A DNA stretch of 64,000 bases. It comes from Lytechinus pictus. Lineage: Eukaryota > Echinodermata > Echinoidea > Temnopleuroida > Toxopneustidae. The stretch is taken from the NCBI RefSeq assembly GCF_037042905.1, contig NC_087247.1, positions 74,198,420 to 74,262,419 on the forward strand, given 5' to 3'. Below, one piece after another: positions 33,553-48,500 of this stretch. The notes beneath the pieces are model-generated. The model was given only the letters and a program-made list of their open reading frames with translations, was not told where the DNA came from and searched no databases. Both the position numbers and the translations under genes were made by a program. Every line of letters starts with the position of its first letter. Position 1 is the first letter of the stretch.

Positions 33553-36500
33553 GTAAAAATACAATTGTTTTATTTTAGATGTACAGCTTTTAAATAATTT
33601 TCAGTTTGACACTCATACTTGCATACAAATTATAATTGAGTTACATAATAAGAAGTGATCCATCTTTTGCTCATCCACCTAAAGGGCCAGATGGGCTTAT
33701 GCCACGGCGTGGCGTCCGTCGTCTGTCGCCCATCCACAATTTTGAAATGTTCTTCTTCGTCATTTCAATTCTGTTTGCTTTATACGATAGCACGAGGTGG
33801 GGGATTCAAAACTTCTACACAGAATTTTGAAACTCATTAAATATGCTAATTTATGCGCCTTTTTTTTGCCTTAGAGACCTCCCTAAATCCGGAACACTGC
33901 TCAATGTACCCCCTATCTCAGGTGAGCTCTCATTCAAACAAAAGGTCCGTACTATACTTTTCAAAATGAAATAATCCTGAATTCAGGATTATTCAGGCTC
34001 ATTCGAATAAGCTTTCAAAACTAGCAGGAATTTCAGGAATTTTATCCCGGGATTTGCTCAATTTTTCTATGTTATTCAAAATATTTTATAACCCCCTTTT
34101 AAAATTTCTCAGGAGTCCAAAAAGAGAGATAAAAAAAAAACTTTTTAAAGAAATCTCTGGGTGAAAATACAAATACACCCCCCTTTTTCTACAATTCGCA
34201 GGCCGGACTTGTCCCACGAAACAGTACCCCTTTACCAGACATTTTGGGAACACGCATGCGGTCCTTCCGACCCCGGAGTGAGGGGGCCGGGTAGGTGGGG
34301 ATTCAAAAAGTCTACACAGAATTTTGAAATTTTTACTAGAAATTGTTTTATGCTAATTTATGCGAAATTACACATTTTTTTATGTCACATAAACTGCTTC
34401 TTCGTCTTTATGTGTTGACCGATTATGATTTTTTTTTTCTATGATCTGGTAGAGCTTCATGAGGTTCACGAAACTTGTACTCAGAATTTCAAAATTTTGA
34501 ATAGGAAATTATTTAAGCTAATTTATGTGAAATTCATTAATCACAGAAAATGCCTCTTCTCTATATGTTTACCAAATTTCAAAATGGTTCTTCTTCTTCA
34601 TTTCAAGTCAGATTTCAGTTCTGTTTGCTTTATATGGTAGCATTAGGTCGGGATTCAAAAATTCTACACAGAATTTTGAAACTCATGAAATATGCTAATT
34701 TGTGTGCATTTTTCAAAATTCACAAAAATACTTCTTTATTTATTGACCGATTTTGATTTTGGTTTTGCTTCCTTCTGGTAGCGCTTCATGAGGTTCACCA
34801 AAATTTTACAAAGAATTTCGAAATTTTGACTAGAAAATTTGTTATGCTAATTTATGTGAAATTAATTTATGCATGTTTTCAAAAATTCACATAAAATGCT
34901 TCTTCTTCTTTTATTGTTGACCAATTTTGATTTTTTTTTCTTCCATCTGGTAGAACTTCATGAGGTTCACCAAACTTCTACACAGAATTATGAAATTTTG
35001 AATAGAAAATTATTTATGCTAATTTATGCAAAATTTATTCATAATAAAAAAACGTTTCTTCTTTATTTGTTGACCAATTTAGATTTTTTTTCATCCACTG
35101 GTAGAGCTACATGAGGGTCACCAAATTTCAACACAGAATTTTGAAACTCATTTAAATATGCTAATTTATGCATATTTTTCAAAACTCACAAAAAATACTT
35201 GTCTATTTGTTGACTGATTTTGATTTTTATGTTCCATCTAAGAGCTAAATGAGGTTCACCAAGGTTCAACACAGAATTTAGAAATTTCGACTAGGAAATC
35301 TATGCTATTTTATACAGAATTTATTCATAAATAAAAAAAAATGCTTCTCCTATGTCATTTCTTCATCAATTTCAATCCTGTTTCCTCAATTTACATGTCA
35401 CCAATATAATTCACTACAGTGTCAACTGGGCTGAAATAAAAAATTGTGTTAAATTTCTTTCCGAGATGCCGGATGAGCTTCACATCATTGATGTGCTAGT
35501 TTTTTTTTTACTTAAAAAACAGCAAGAGTAATGATAAAGGAAATAAGATGGGCCAAAGAAATCTCCAAAGCGAATGAGAGAGAAATTGAGTCAACAGGGT
35601 AGCCACAGCCAGACTGAGACTTACATAGCTTTTGATTAATTTAAGCCATGTATGTGCTTTAGATGGTGCTTTGTCACACTGCTACATTGTACCTCCTGAC
35701 AAACCCCATGCAAAACAGGGCCTACAAAGAGCTTCAAACCAAAACTTCACATTAGGTAATTTCAAGTTCAATGTTGGTGTTGAGAGCATGCAAATGTTGC
35801 TGAACCGAGCTCCAACATCGAGCTGGGTACAGAGGAACAATACCAATCGCATTATTGATAGCCTACGACATCACGCCAGTGATGCTGATCACCTTACCTT
35901 TACACAAGAAAGTCTTGATGATGAAAGTTAAATCGGGGAGAAATTGCAGCAAAATCTTGTACAGAATGCAAAGGCTAAAATCACTGCAAGAATCCAAAAG
36001 AAAAAATATCACCTTCCATCAAAACGTATAAAGTCCTAATGATTTGCACGCCAGTCATCTTAACTGTAAATCTTATTTTACCGGGATGTTTCATCAACAC
36101 CAACACTGAACTTAAAATTACGATTTTCCCAATCCCTGGGGATTGGTGTTGGTGAATGGAGAAATTACACATAGTCAACGCCAGCTGTACTGCTCGGTTC
36201 AGCAGAAAACATTTAACACCAATGTTCAACACGAGCTGTCGGAAATATGTTGTATTTTCCAAGGTTAATCCCAAAACCATCATGATTTCAAGTATTGTGT
36301 TGGTGTTGTCACAACACCAGATTTCAACACCATACTTGAAATCACCTATTGTGGTGTGCTTCTTTAAACCAGTACATGTAGTTGTAAAGGTCGATCCCCA
36401 GATGTAAATAATCATTATTGAATTCATCGTAGAAACAACCGCACTAACAAAGTCTGACACTCACATAGTTGGTGTCAGGAAAGGGATGTAAAAATAGAAT

Positions 36501-39500
36501 ACTCTACATAATCACATTCAAGTGGGTATGTTTGTGAATTACATTTTACCAATAAATGGGACAAAAGGGGTACAGACATATTTTGGGCATCATCGATTTT
36601 GCCGCCTTTTCAGATGCTGAATAGTATATTGACCATCCTAATTTTGTGGGAAAAACATCCCTGGTGTAATAGCGGAATTGGTACACCTCTGTCCTATAAA
36701 GGAGATTACAGATCAATGCAGATAGAACATTGAACATCTAGAGATTCTGAAAGAGCACTATATCTGACACAGCATCACCTCGACTCATTACTGGAGCATC
36801 GTCGTTCTTAAGATTTTTCTTTGGGTTGTTTATAAATTACATTGTACATTAGGCCTAGTTGATGATCTATGCAATCCATGCTTATATTAGATTTTATTAT
36901 ATGTTTGAATAGATATGGGAGAGCTTAGAGAAAGAGAGGTACAGCATCAAATCATGGAAAGAGCACACTCTTCATCCAAAGACAATGACAGACGCTACAG
37001 TTGACTGGTAGGTTCTTTCACAACTTTTAAATATCTTTTTGATAATGATAATTGTACTTTTATGCACCTTTCACTAGGCGCTCTTCAGTAATGCATGTAA
37101 TAACCTGACTTTAGCAGAACAGATGTTACATGCACTGCATCTTAGTGAATTAATTCCTGCCAGATATCCATTTACTTCACATGGGTTTTCAGATTAATTT
37201 AGATAAACCTATTAATAAACAAGACAAAAATAGAAATAATGGTTTTGAGATATTAAGATTGATTTTGTAAAAAACTTATTTACCTATGATCTATCTATTT
37301 TTCGAAATAAATAAAAATAAGTAAAAATGAATAAAACAAGTTAAAAGCAATTGAAATATAAGAGTAAATTATTTTTGATATTTCGAGCATAGCCCCTTAT
37401 CAGTCTGTGTATGTACCTTTTATCTATCTTTTCATCTGTCTATTAATCAATCCTTGGTATCTGTATCTATTGAGATATGTAAATGTCTTTATTAAAAATT
37501 TTGATGCATTAAGTAGATCGGGTCTGTAGACATCCACAATACCACAATATTCAATGATACAATTTTCAAAGTCAATCACAACAAAAAGTTAGCATAACAC
37601 TGAAACTTTCAACAAAATTAGATGAAAAATAAGAAAGATAACAAATAATATTCACAGTATAGTGATAGACAAATGAGAGAGTCAATAATGTCAGTCACTC
37701 ACTTTCACATTATTGATTAAGGGAAATTTGAAAATATAAAAGCTTTCTTATTTGACATGGAAGCGTTGTGGTGTAGTGGTTCTGACTCTCGCCCTGTAAT
37801 CAGAGGGACGTGTGTTCAAATCCCACCATGATCTAGCGTCCTTTGGCAATCCTCAATTTGCCATTCTTCTCCAGGTGTTACTTTGGGTACTGGTAGGAAG
37901 CAACTGTCATTGTGGTTGATTTAGCAAGTGTGCGCCCAACAGGCTGCAAAAAAAGCTATGAATCCAGTGACCGGGTAATAATAATTGTGAAGCGCTTTGA
38001 GCATTCGTAGATTGATACCACTGTATATGAAAGCCAATTATTATTATATTAATTATTATGCAATTTCAACATTATTCCTTTTTTATTTGTCTCTTTTTAT
38101 TCAAATCAACTTTGGGTGGGCTTTCCCTGTAAAGTAAATATTAATTCAGTGTTGAAGTCTCTTTTTCACCTCTTGTTTTATTTTTCAGGATATTTGTCAT
38201 GGACACACTGAATTTCTCATTTTGGAGTGAGACTAATGAGAAGCGTTTTCTGGTGCGATACAAAGATGAGAATCACAGTGGATACTGGTCCATGTGTGCA
38301 GCTCTGATGAGGGCATGTGATGTAAGTTATATTATTATCTATCAAGGGTGTTTTAGCTGTGCATTGAAGATATACATTTTGGTCTTCATGAGATACCATA
38401 AATATTTCACTTATTAGAGCAAAGATTTTACTCATGTAAGATTCATGCAATATTGGTCCCAACCCCTGGAATACTCCATTCTAAACCTAGGGACAGTGAT
38501 TTTCCGTTTCAAAAAATTGCCTTTTCCGTTTCAGAAAATCTCAAATTCCGTTTCAGCATGTCAGAAAACGGAAATTCCGTTTCCCCATATACACTTTGTA
38601 CACACGGAAAAGTGACAATTTCGTTTATACATTGAATAGCAAAATCAACACGTACCATACACTCGCACTGGTCTAAATTTGTATCTGCTACTGTACCAAC
38701 AACACAATAGAATCCGTTCTAATCGGATCTATGCGGGTGCATAAAATATTTTTCCAACCCCATTTAGCATGCATACACCCTCACCTTTCACATTGTTAGC
38801 ATTATTTCACGGTGAAATGATATTTCATCGTTAATTTGGGTTTTTTTTGGACATCGTTATCATCCGTCAATGGCTTTTGCCAATCCGCCATCTTGGATTC
38901 TAAGACCACGATATCGTGCTGTTACATCTTCAAACGTAGAGGGCAGCAACACACGACCGTGTAGTGAACGATATGTGTGCATGTGAAGCCCAACCCGGCC
39001 GGCCGGGTACGGGTACGGTGCGGGGTACAATCGAGTGTGCTGATGTCGAGTGCAGTCACGATGTGTGAATTGTCATGAAAGTAGCGAAGTGAGATCGTGT
39101 TTCTGGGGTTTTGTGACCATTTAATATTCTCATTTTGTTGTGATTTTGGAGTAATTTCTGTTGCTATTCTGTGTATTTTGAGGGAAAATACGTTTTCCGT
39201 GATTTTCCGTTTGAAATGCCACTTTCCGTTTCAAAAGGCCCTTTCCGTGAATTCCGTCCGTTTTCCGCGATTGCGGAAAATCACTGTCCCTATAAACCAT
39301 GCAATGCCATATTTATTCTGCTCATATAGCATAAATTGAAATTCAAGAAGTTCATAATTTTCTGGAAATGTAAATTAGAATTTAAATGTTTACACCTGTG
39401 GAATAAGTCTTATCATTTTTTTAAGGGTTGTAAATACCTTGCAGTGATATGCAATTCTAAATTCATGGGCAGAAACTGAGATATTAATTATTCTATAAAT

Positions 39501-42500
39501 CAAAACTTAAATAAAATCCTATTTTAGATTAAATTTGGAGATTACTATGATGTCTCTTTTATTGGAGGGTGGGGCATTATATCGCTGTAAAATTGATGGA
39601 CATCATTAAGAATGAATGAATGATTAAAAGGTATGGTGTGTTTATATTTGTTCACACTGTCGGGTTTGATATTTCTGATGTATTTGTGTAAATGTGTCAA
39701 CTTGTGATTATATTTTCTGAAACTAGGAAGGCATTCCTATTACTACTCCATCCTACTACTCTAAGATCACTTTGGATGAATTGAGGCATGTCTTTCGTTC
39801 AGAGACAGATACTGGTATCCACCTCCTTGATAAGAGGCTAGAGAATCTACATGATGCAGGCAAAGTACTCCTGGAGGTAAGTTATCTAATTCTATTAAAC
39901 TCTTTAAAAAAAGGCTAGAGTCTACTTGACATGTCCATAATGTCACCTATCTGTGGATAATGTGAAGTCCAGGTAAAATGGTTACTGCTTACAACTTTTA
40001 AAAATCATTATGACATTCTTATAGAGGGGGGCATTATGTTCTGTTCATTTTTCTTTTTTACATTGATGGCTATATGTAGGTACAGTTGCACTCTTGAGGT
40101 AGGCAATCTGCCTTAAAGTATTACTTAACTTTTCCTTTTCCACATTAAAAACCCATCTCAGAATGTGGTTGCACAGATGTTTTTGCTTGAGATATAAAAG
40201 ATTTACAAACTATTGTCTGTAAACAAATAGCATATTCATCATCATGTTATTTACTGATTGGTTTTTATATTTTTTTATTAACAGAAATTTGATGGATCTT
40301 TTGTGAATTGCATCAAGGCTAGTGAGAATAGTGCTGTCAAGCTTATAGAAATTGTTACATCAAAATTCTCTTCTTTTCAGGATGTAGCCATTTTCAATGG
40401 CACAAAGGGTAAGGCTTTTTATTCATCAAGGAGACAACTAAACTTCACATTCATAAAAAAATGATTAAGAAAATTGTTAATATTACTGTTCTGATTAAAC
40501 ATTTTTATTTCATACTGCTAATGGATGTACATTTTAATGTATTGTGATATATTTTTTAGATATCTGAAAGTATTCTATGGGATTTACCACTGAAGGATAA
40601 ATTTCCCCCATGAAACTTTGCCAGGATGATGAGCTGAGCTTCATGTAAGAAAATTCCCTCTTAGATGATGTCTTTGAATTTTATCTTTCTCCATTCAGTA
40701 CTAATATATTTTTAGTTATGATAACCCATATTTTATTTGTTGTCTTACTTGAATCAAATAAAATGAATCCTGAATTTTGATTTATTTTCCACCTTTTTTT
40801 GCAGTATCTCTTTATAAGAGAGCACAGATCCTTGTTGCAGATATTTGGGCATGTTTTGAAGGACAGGGTCATGGCCAATTTACCGATATAGACACCTTGA
40901 CAATGTTTGCAGATTACAGGTATAAACAAGAATCATAATACTTCTTTTGATTAAAGAAACTTGCTCATCTGTAAAGTAATGAATATATTGATTTGGGGGG
41001 GGGGGGCATATTATGCAAGGTTGTTCTCTATTACACTTCAATTTGAATTTATCTTTGAATAAACAGTAGGGCTCTGAAATAATGAAGCCATCACACCTTT
41101 TCTCATAGGCGGGGAGTGGGGGGGGGGGGAAGCATATTGTGCAATTAGTCCACAATGACCACATTCAAATTTCATTTTAGTATCAATAAAAACTAGAAGT
41201 GCTCGGTGGTTCGCAGGGCCGAGCACATGTTTCCCCCTCACCTACCCCATCATCCCTCATTGCGATATATAGAGCTCATACATGAATTTGACAAATAAAT
41301 ACAATTATCATGGCAACAATGACCCTGCTGACATGTTGTCTCTGGGTATCAAATTTGATGACAATATGACGCAGCAACGTGACTCTGGAGAACCTAGAGT
41401 ATTCTTTAGTAACACCTGTTGGGAATTACAAATATAGAGTAATCTGGATATATTTGGAAACCTAACCCTCTTTCAATCTCTGATTTGGATGAAGTTGGGA
41501 CAAATATGTATAATATGGCAATAGATGATCACAGATTTCAATGCAGACAATTTTTGGGGTATTGTTTTTTTCACTTCTGAAGTTGTGGTATTATGTTGTT
41601 GTGTTAACCTGCAGAGTGGGTTTGATGACAAATGCTGTGATGGAAAATGCTCTGGCAAGGAATCGTAGTGTTGAAGCTAAGCTTTTTCGGTATACCGGTA
41701 TTAGTAATGCCGTTCGGTATGAACGTCATACCGGTATGGATACCGCCGTTAAAATTTCAATACCGAAATACCGTCATACCGAAAGTTGAAAATATCATAC
41801 CGGTATTTTCTTCTGTATTGTTGTCCATGGGTATTTTTATAGTAAAATTAAGCCAAAACAATAAGTTGTTTGGCTCTCTCAACGTACTTAATGAAATCAG
41901 AGTCCGATAATCTAACCTCGAAATGAACACATCGCCCCTGAACTAATGTCTGAGCTCCGCTAGCCGCTGCATAAGGCCTCGGCCCCACCGCTAGTGCATG
42001 TCAGCTCCATGCACTTGTGTACACAGCTTGAACAAACGAAGCCGATCGAGACGGGGAGCATTTCATGGAGATTCTCTCAGTGGTTTCAACAACAGACTTG
42101 CTTTCCGCTAATCACATGCTAGGGTTTGTAATAACTTGTAACATCCCTCTACAAACAAATAAAATCACTGACAAAACTCTTCTTGAAACACTCCCTAGCC
42201 TGCCTTTTGACCACGTGGTGTAATGCGGGCTTCAACAAAGTACCAACCTTGAGGCGTTGACAGAGGGATTAACACTTGTTTTTCTTATGCAATTTTTTTC
42301 TCGGACTGCTCTTAATTTGTTTCAATGGGGTTTCCACTGAGTTTTTATTTTATTTATTTTTTTTTTTTTTGGGGGGGGGGGTTGCTGGGCATTGACAGAC
42401 AAACCACAATGATTAACACTTTTTTCTTTCTGCAAGTTTTTTTCTCGGACTGCTCTTATGACAAGTTTACCTGCTACAAAAGTCGTCTGACCCCCACCCC

Positions 42501-45500
42501 CCAAAAAACAGTAAATAAATGAATACATAGATATATGGAAAAAATAAATAAATATAAAATGAAACCTTAAAAAAGACAGAAAATGTTGATAAGAAAAAAA
42601 TGTTACACCATTCCTCTTGGTTTATTTTGAAAATGATCTGTGAAGTGATCGTGAATGGACGGAAGAAAATGGCCGGGAATGTTTGTGTGATTTGTGATGG
42701 TCGATGTATCCGTTTGTGCATGTGCGGTCATGAATAAAATAAAATAAACTATTGGATTGATTGTAATTTAAAATTATGATGGACTGGTGGCGAGATAAGA
42801 TGATGATCAACTCAATTTTGATGTGTGTGAAAGATAGAATTGACATCATTAAAATGAAAGAGTATTGATGACCAGGATTGGGGGGGGGCGATAGAAGAGA
42901 GAAATAGAAAAAAGAGGGGAAGATCGAGACTCAGTGAAGAGGAGGATGTTGTTTGTGGTGAGGGGTGGTGATAGGGAGAGGATTTTATGGGCTGGGGAGA
43001 TAAAGAAAGAAACAAAAAGTGAGAAAAAGGACGCCGGGGAATAAGAAGTCAAGGGGGAGGGTTTTAGACAACATGTGGAGATTCACAAGAGGGAGAAAAC
43101 ATGGCCTGACTGGACGTTAGCTAAAAAAAGAGGGGGGGGGTTCAAAACAATGGACATAAGAAAAGTTATTTAGGAGACGTCAAAATTTCAGGTCAACAAA
43201 CTTTGAACCATCGACGAACACGTGTTGATGTGAGTGGTAAACAAAAGGGGCGGATCTGGATGTGAATGAGTGGGGCCAGATCGGTGAAAGGAAAATCACG
43301 CAATTCACCTTGACTGTTATCAGCAGGGAATTTGGTGCTTGGAACTTGGGGCATGTACACACGTTTAGCAAAGTAAGTAGCAGTGAGTAGGTGCGGTATA
43401 GCATTTGGTAACTTGACTAGATCTAGTTGATTTCAGCATGGAGATAGGATTAATTGTACCACATGCTTGCTGAGATAATTTCGCGCACATGCACAGGTAA
43501 CTCCCTCTCGGTGGGGAGAGAGCAAGATTGTATAAGTTTTGGTAAAGAAAGTAACATGAAAATATGTTTGAGAAAGTTTCTGTCAATGAGAACGGCCCTT
43601 GCTGAGCATTCCTCGGCTGACCGCAAGCATCCACTGTTTATCAAGGCCATATGAGGGTTAAACAAACATTGGACACTGTTTGCACAATAAATTGGGAATT
43701 TACTCGGTATTAGTCGGTATACAGGTATTGAAGCAATTAGTAATACCGGTATTGAAAATATCAATACCGAAGCGCTCAAAAACCTTAACCCTAATTCTAA
43801 TCGAAATCTTTAGCCTGCTGTGATTGTAAGATTCAATCATACCTATGAGTTTAACTCTGTCTCTAAAGAGGTATCAATGCAAGAGCATTTGTTGCCAGAG
43901 CATATGTCATGTCACCAAAAAGGTGCGATAGTGTACCTTGTGCTATTGAAGTGATGTGGCAGTGACAATCGATGGGGGCATTGCCTCAAGAGCAGCAGTA
44001 ACTTTGGGTTCACAGTAAAGAGCATCTTCTGTGTAGTCAGTGATGTACAGGCCTTCTAAACTTTTGACATGTCTAAAAGCAACATACTGCATTCCATCTA
44101 GAAATGTTCATTTGCAGCTAACTGCACAGGACTGGAGAGTCATCCCTTGTGTCTCGTGTACTGTGCATGCCCAGGCCAGTCAGAGAGGATATTGGTGTCA
44201 TGTGATCTTGACATTCTGGAATATGAAATGTTCAGTAATTGGTGTAATCTGCACGCAGGTAGGAGGGAGTTGTGTTGGAGGAGTGAGTCATCTGCTGTTG
44301 ACACCTACATCCTGATTATCAAACTCATACACACTTGGGTTGTCCAAGGTTGGTTTTTGTGGAGGTAATATGCATAACAGTCCCCATTACACCATTGCAC
44401 AGTCCATCTGCTACATCTGAATTGGTGGTGAGCATGATGCGGGCATTGTTGGCTATCCTGATAGTGGCCTGAAGCATAGTATTGACCTTGGGTGCTGGGC
44501 TGTCATGTTTTTTAGTTGAGCCTCCACGGGAGTGAGTGACATCTGATGCATGCACTGTGATAGCACCAGAACGATTGTCTAGCTGGGTGTTGTTGAAATC
44601 GCCTACATCTCTGTTGAGTGGATAGATCTGTAAAATGTTGTCTGGAACTTGATGATCCTCAAAGACATGAGAAGTTATTAGGCTTCTCTCAGATTCATTT
44701 AAGGTGGATGGTTTTGTCTTGGACCTTATAATATTCAGAAGGTTAGCAAATGTCAAATCAGATTTTTGTCTCATGATCTCTTCAAGCTCCCACAGTGCAA
44801 ATTGAGTCCATGGTGATTCACAGAGTCTTCCAATATCGATCTTGTACAGTGCTCGGTCTCCTACAGGTGGTATTTGATAAAAATCACCAACAGCAAGTAC
44901 ACTGACGTTGCCAAAAGGATTCTTACTCTGTTCAATTTGTTGGAGTCACTGATCTATATACATGAACATCTTATGTCCCACCATTGAGACTTCATCAATA
45001 ATCACAATCTGTAGATTAAAGTATTTGCTGCAGAGCTTTGTAAGTTGGTCATCACCAAGGGGTGTGTATTTAGTACTGCGAATGTCGGAGTGGATAGCTA
45101 AGGCAGAGTGAATGGCTTGGCCACCAATGTGGAATGCTGCAGTTCCAGTGTAAGCAACAAGCAAGACAGTGATGTCATCAGCACTGTTTGTGAGAGGTGA
45201 CAATAGACGATTAACTTGATACTGGAAACCATTGATGACATGCGATTTTCCAGTTCCTGCTCCACCAGTGACAAAAATATGAAATGGTTTAACAGTTTTT
45301 CCAGTCACTTTGTCGACACTCCACTGATGCAAATGCAAAAAGAGCTCTTGCTGTCAATGAACTTTCCATGACTGGCACTGTGCTGTGTTGTACACATAAT
45401 AACTTTCTAGTTCTTCGAGGTGGGATCACCAAATTCATACCAGAGGTCCATCTCCTGAAGGCACAGGTCAAGTTTGAATATGAGTCGAATTTGAATAAGG

Positions 45501-48500
45501 TCAAAGGTCAATGAACTTTCCATGACTGGCACTGTGCTGTGTTGTACACACAATAACTTTCTATAGCTTCGAGGTGAGATCGCCAAATTCATAACAGAGG
45601 TCCATCTCTTGAAGGTGCCGGTCAAGTTCAAATGTGAGCTGAATTTGAATAAGGTCAAAGGTCAATGAACTTTCCATGACTGGCACTGTGCTGTGCTGTA
45701 CACACAATAACGTTCTATATCTTCGAGGTAGGATTGCCAAATTCATACAAGAGGTCCATCTTTTTGAAGGTGCAGGTCAAGTTCGAATGTGAGTTGAATT
45801 TGATTAAGGTCAAAGGTCAATGAACTTTCCATGACTGGCACTATGCTGTATTGTACACATAATAACTTTTTATATCTTCGAGGTAGGATTGCCAAATTCA
45901 TACAAGAGGTCCATCTTTTTGAAGGTGCAGGTCAAGTTCGAATGTGAGTTGAATTTGATTAAGGTCAAAGGTCAATGAACTTTCCATGACTGGCACTGTG
46001 CTGTATTGTACACATAATAACTTTTTATATCTTCGAGGTAGGATTGCCAAATTCATACAAGAGGTCCATCTCTTGAAGGTGCAGGTCAGGTTCGAATGTG
46101 AGTTGAATTTGATTAAGGTCAAAGGTCAATGAACTTTCACACTACTCTGTTCCTCTAATGACATGAACTTTATAATTTTATACTTTTTAACACTAACATT
46201 TTACTTCAGAACTCAGTACTCTCTATACCTGAACCAGATTTTGTATTTTACTTGTTTATTCTTTAAAAACTGTTGTTGTTATTTATTTAATGAGCTATAG
46301 TTCTTGGCACCATTTATAATATTCACACAAATTTGCCAATGGTACAATAGAAAAGCTGTCAAAGTTTCTTAAATGTTACCCTTCAGATTTGCTGTATGTG
46401 CATGTTCTGGTAATACTGTAGACTGTACAAAACAAATTGAGAAAAGTTATGCCCCTACCATCATCCAACATAATGCTAAAGATTGGCATTTCATTACACC
46501 TTAATAATTAATTTAATTTTACAATTTTACTCACATTATTATCAATTACATTCTTTTTCACTAACATTCATTTCCTTACTTGCATGGAAATAATTATAGC
46601 TTCATAGTATTAACAGCATTCTTAGTGTTATCTGATTTTCTAGGGATAAAGTAGGCCTATACCATTAATGCATATGTAAACTGTCAGAACCACAATTCAC
46701 CCCCTAAACTGCTGACAGCCTCAGAAGTCATATAGCATAGTTTTGACATGCAGTCTCTTCATGACTGCAATATGCAGGCGAGACAACGCTTGGCGTTTGC
46801 CTTGTTTGTTCTTTGTTTGAAGGATTTTTACTGCTTGGGAAGAAGAGACCCGTTGTCTGGTTGTTTCAAGGAATGTTGGTTGACCGGAAGATGATGCACT
46901 TGGTAGACCTGCTTCCAGATCTTGGAGCTGAGGAACTTCTTCATCATCAAATTCATTATTCTGCTGCAGCTCTGTGTCGCCTCTCTCTGCCTCAGCACCA
47001 GGAGCAATATCTGCCCAGCCATCTTCTAAGTGGTCACCTTGCTGTAGTGCAGACCAGGCCTCATCTACTTCTTCAGTACAGTGTTCGTACCTGTCTATGT
47101 TTTGAACTACCAGATCACAGATTTTGGTCAGAGTTCTATTGATTTCAATATGACGAGTCATGAACACCTCCTCGTATGTTTTATCATTGCCCTTCATCTG
47201 GTTTCCACGATGTGGCATGTACATCCTCAGTAATGTAGAGAAGTGGCGCTCACTGTCTTTTGTTTTGGAAACTTTCAGGTAGCGAATCATTGCAGGTGTC
47301 TTCCGTTTAGCAACAACACCCATCTTGTCTTGCAACAGGATCACATTTCTGCTGTCACTGTCATGCTCTGTGTCGCTCTTATCATCTATTTTATCACTAC
47401 TACCTGTTATAAGTTTGTATTGTGCTACGAAGTCAGCCAGACACATGTTGGTGAACTCAGTTTGGCTCGGTCTTGCCCAGTACCTATCAAGGATGGACTT
47501 TTGGTATTGAAGAGAAAACCAAGAGAATGCATGAAGACATCTGTGGTATCTTTGCCCTTTTGCTTTGCTATGTTTCTGAGAACACTCAGTGGCAGAGTCA
47601 TTCTGGTGGATTGTTCATCTGCTGGGACCCATATAACCTCTCTGCTGCAAGCTTTCAGTTTCATGCCTGCCCCTCTCCAGATGGCCTCCATGATACTGAC
47701 CTCACGATGTGTGACATAGACCTGCCCGATAATACGAAGCTCCTTGACAGCATCGTCATTGCCTTGCCTGGCATCTTTCTGTGCAGCCTTGAGCAGTGCA
47801 TCCTCCTAGCTCTCCTTACTGATGTACCAAAGAATGTAAGCAATACAGCTATATGCATTGACCACAAACTGCAAGTGTATGTTGGCATTCCACCCATCTG
47901 GTAAGTGTTTGTTGTATTGGTTTGTCCAGCATTCTCTTGGTTTTCTCTTCAATACCACTGAAACCTTTGTTGCCAGCCTTCCAAGGGCCTGTTCCAACTG
48001 TTGTTGTATCAGTCCAGCTTCTTGCAACACATCAGCAGCAGACATAGTAGCACTATTATCATTGAATGTGCGTGTTGAAGGTGGGCATGGGAAGTTGAAC
48101 CTGCATATTTTATTTCCTTTGCAATAGGATTAGGGTCACTGATATATTGTGAAAGGTCTGTTGGTTAGAGGCAGGTCACAAGAGGAGCAGAGGTCTCACT
48201 AACCTCATTTTCATCAAGAGAATCACTTTGATTTTCCTGGCTTGTACTTGGAGAAGGGTACGAACTGTTGACATCAGTAGATTGTATTTCTCCTGTCTTG
48301 CTTAGTTGGAGTATAAGAGCTGCTGAATCACCTCCACAGGAGATACGAATCTCACGATCCCTTGGAATGTCTGCAAAAGAAAGATGTTTTGCAGCAAAAA
48401 CTGGAATGCATCAGCTACAAGGTTTGTGTGTACTTTTTAGTAAAGGTTGTGACCACGGTACTGTAGCTTTCTCTTTAACTTAACTTTCGAGCTTGGAGAC

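Larger units (their letters stand above)
33553..36912 (+). other. QNG1 intron 1
   Basis: 3.36 kb. Contains a tandem repeat array (about 33690-35390) and foldback sequence (about 35757-36350). A frame at 35632-35931 ([20 protein letters not shown]) has no family I recognise and overlaps the foldback arm, so I do not call it a gene. Confidence 0.85.
37008..38188 (+). other. QNG1 intron 2
   Basis: 1.18 kb. Holds a TTAA-family foldback copy (about 37570-38135) interrupted by a tRNA-derived SINE. The first ~550 bp are AT-rich with nothing recognised. Confidence 0.85.

Noticed and set aside
35981..36460. 159-codon minus-strand frame in QNG1 intron 1
   Set aside because: It overlaps foldback arms with GGTGTTG/CAACACC words and has no recognisable domain.
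37763..37840. Possible tRNA gene
   Set aside because: A and B boxes are present, but the cloverleaf arms do not pair well and the sequence continues into a SINE body and tail.
47243..47904. Plus-strand frames of 158 and 143 codons in the Helitron region
   Set aside because: They are antisense to Helitron blocks with recognisable motifs (NQYN...[20 protein letters not shown]).
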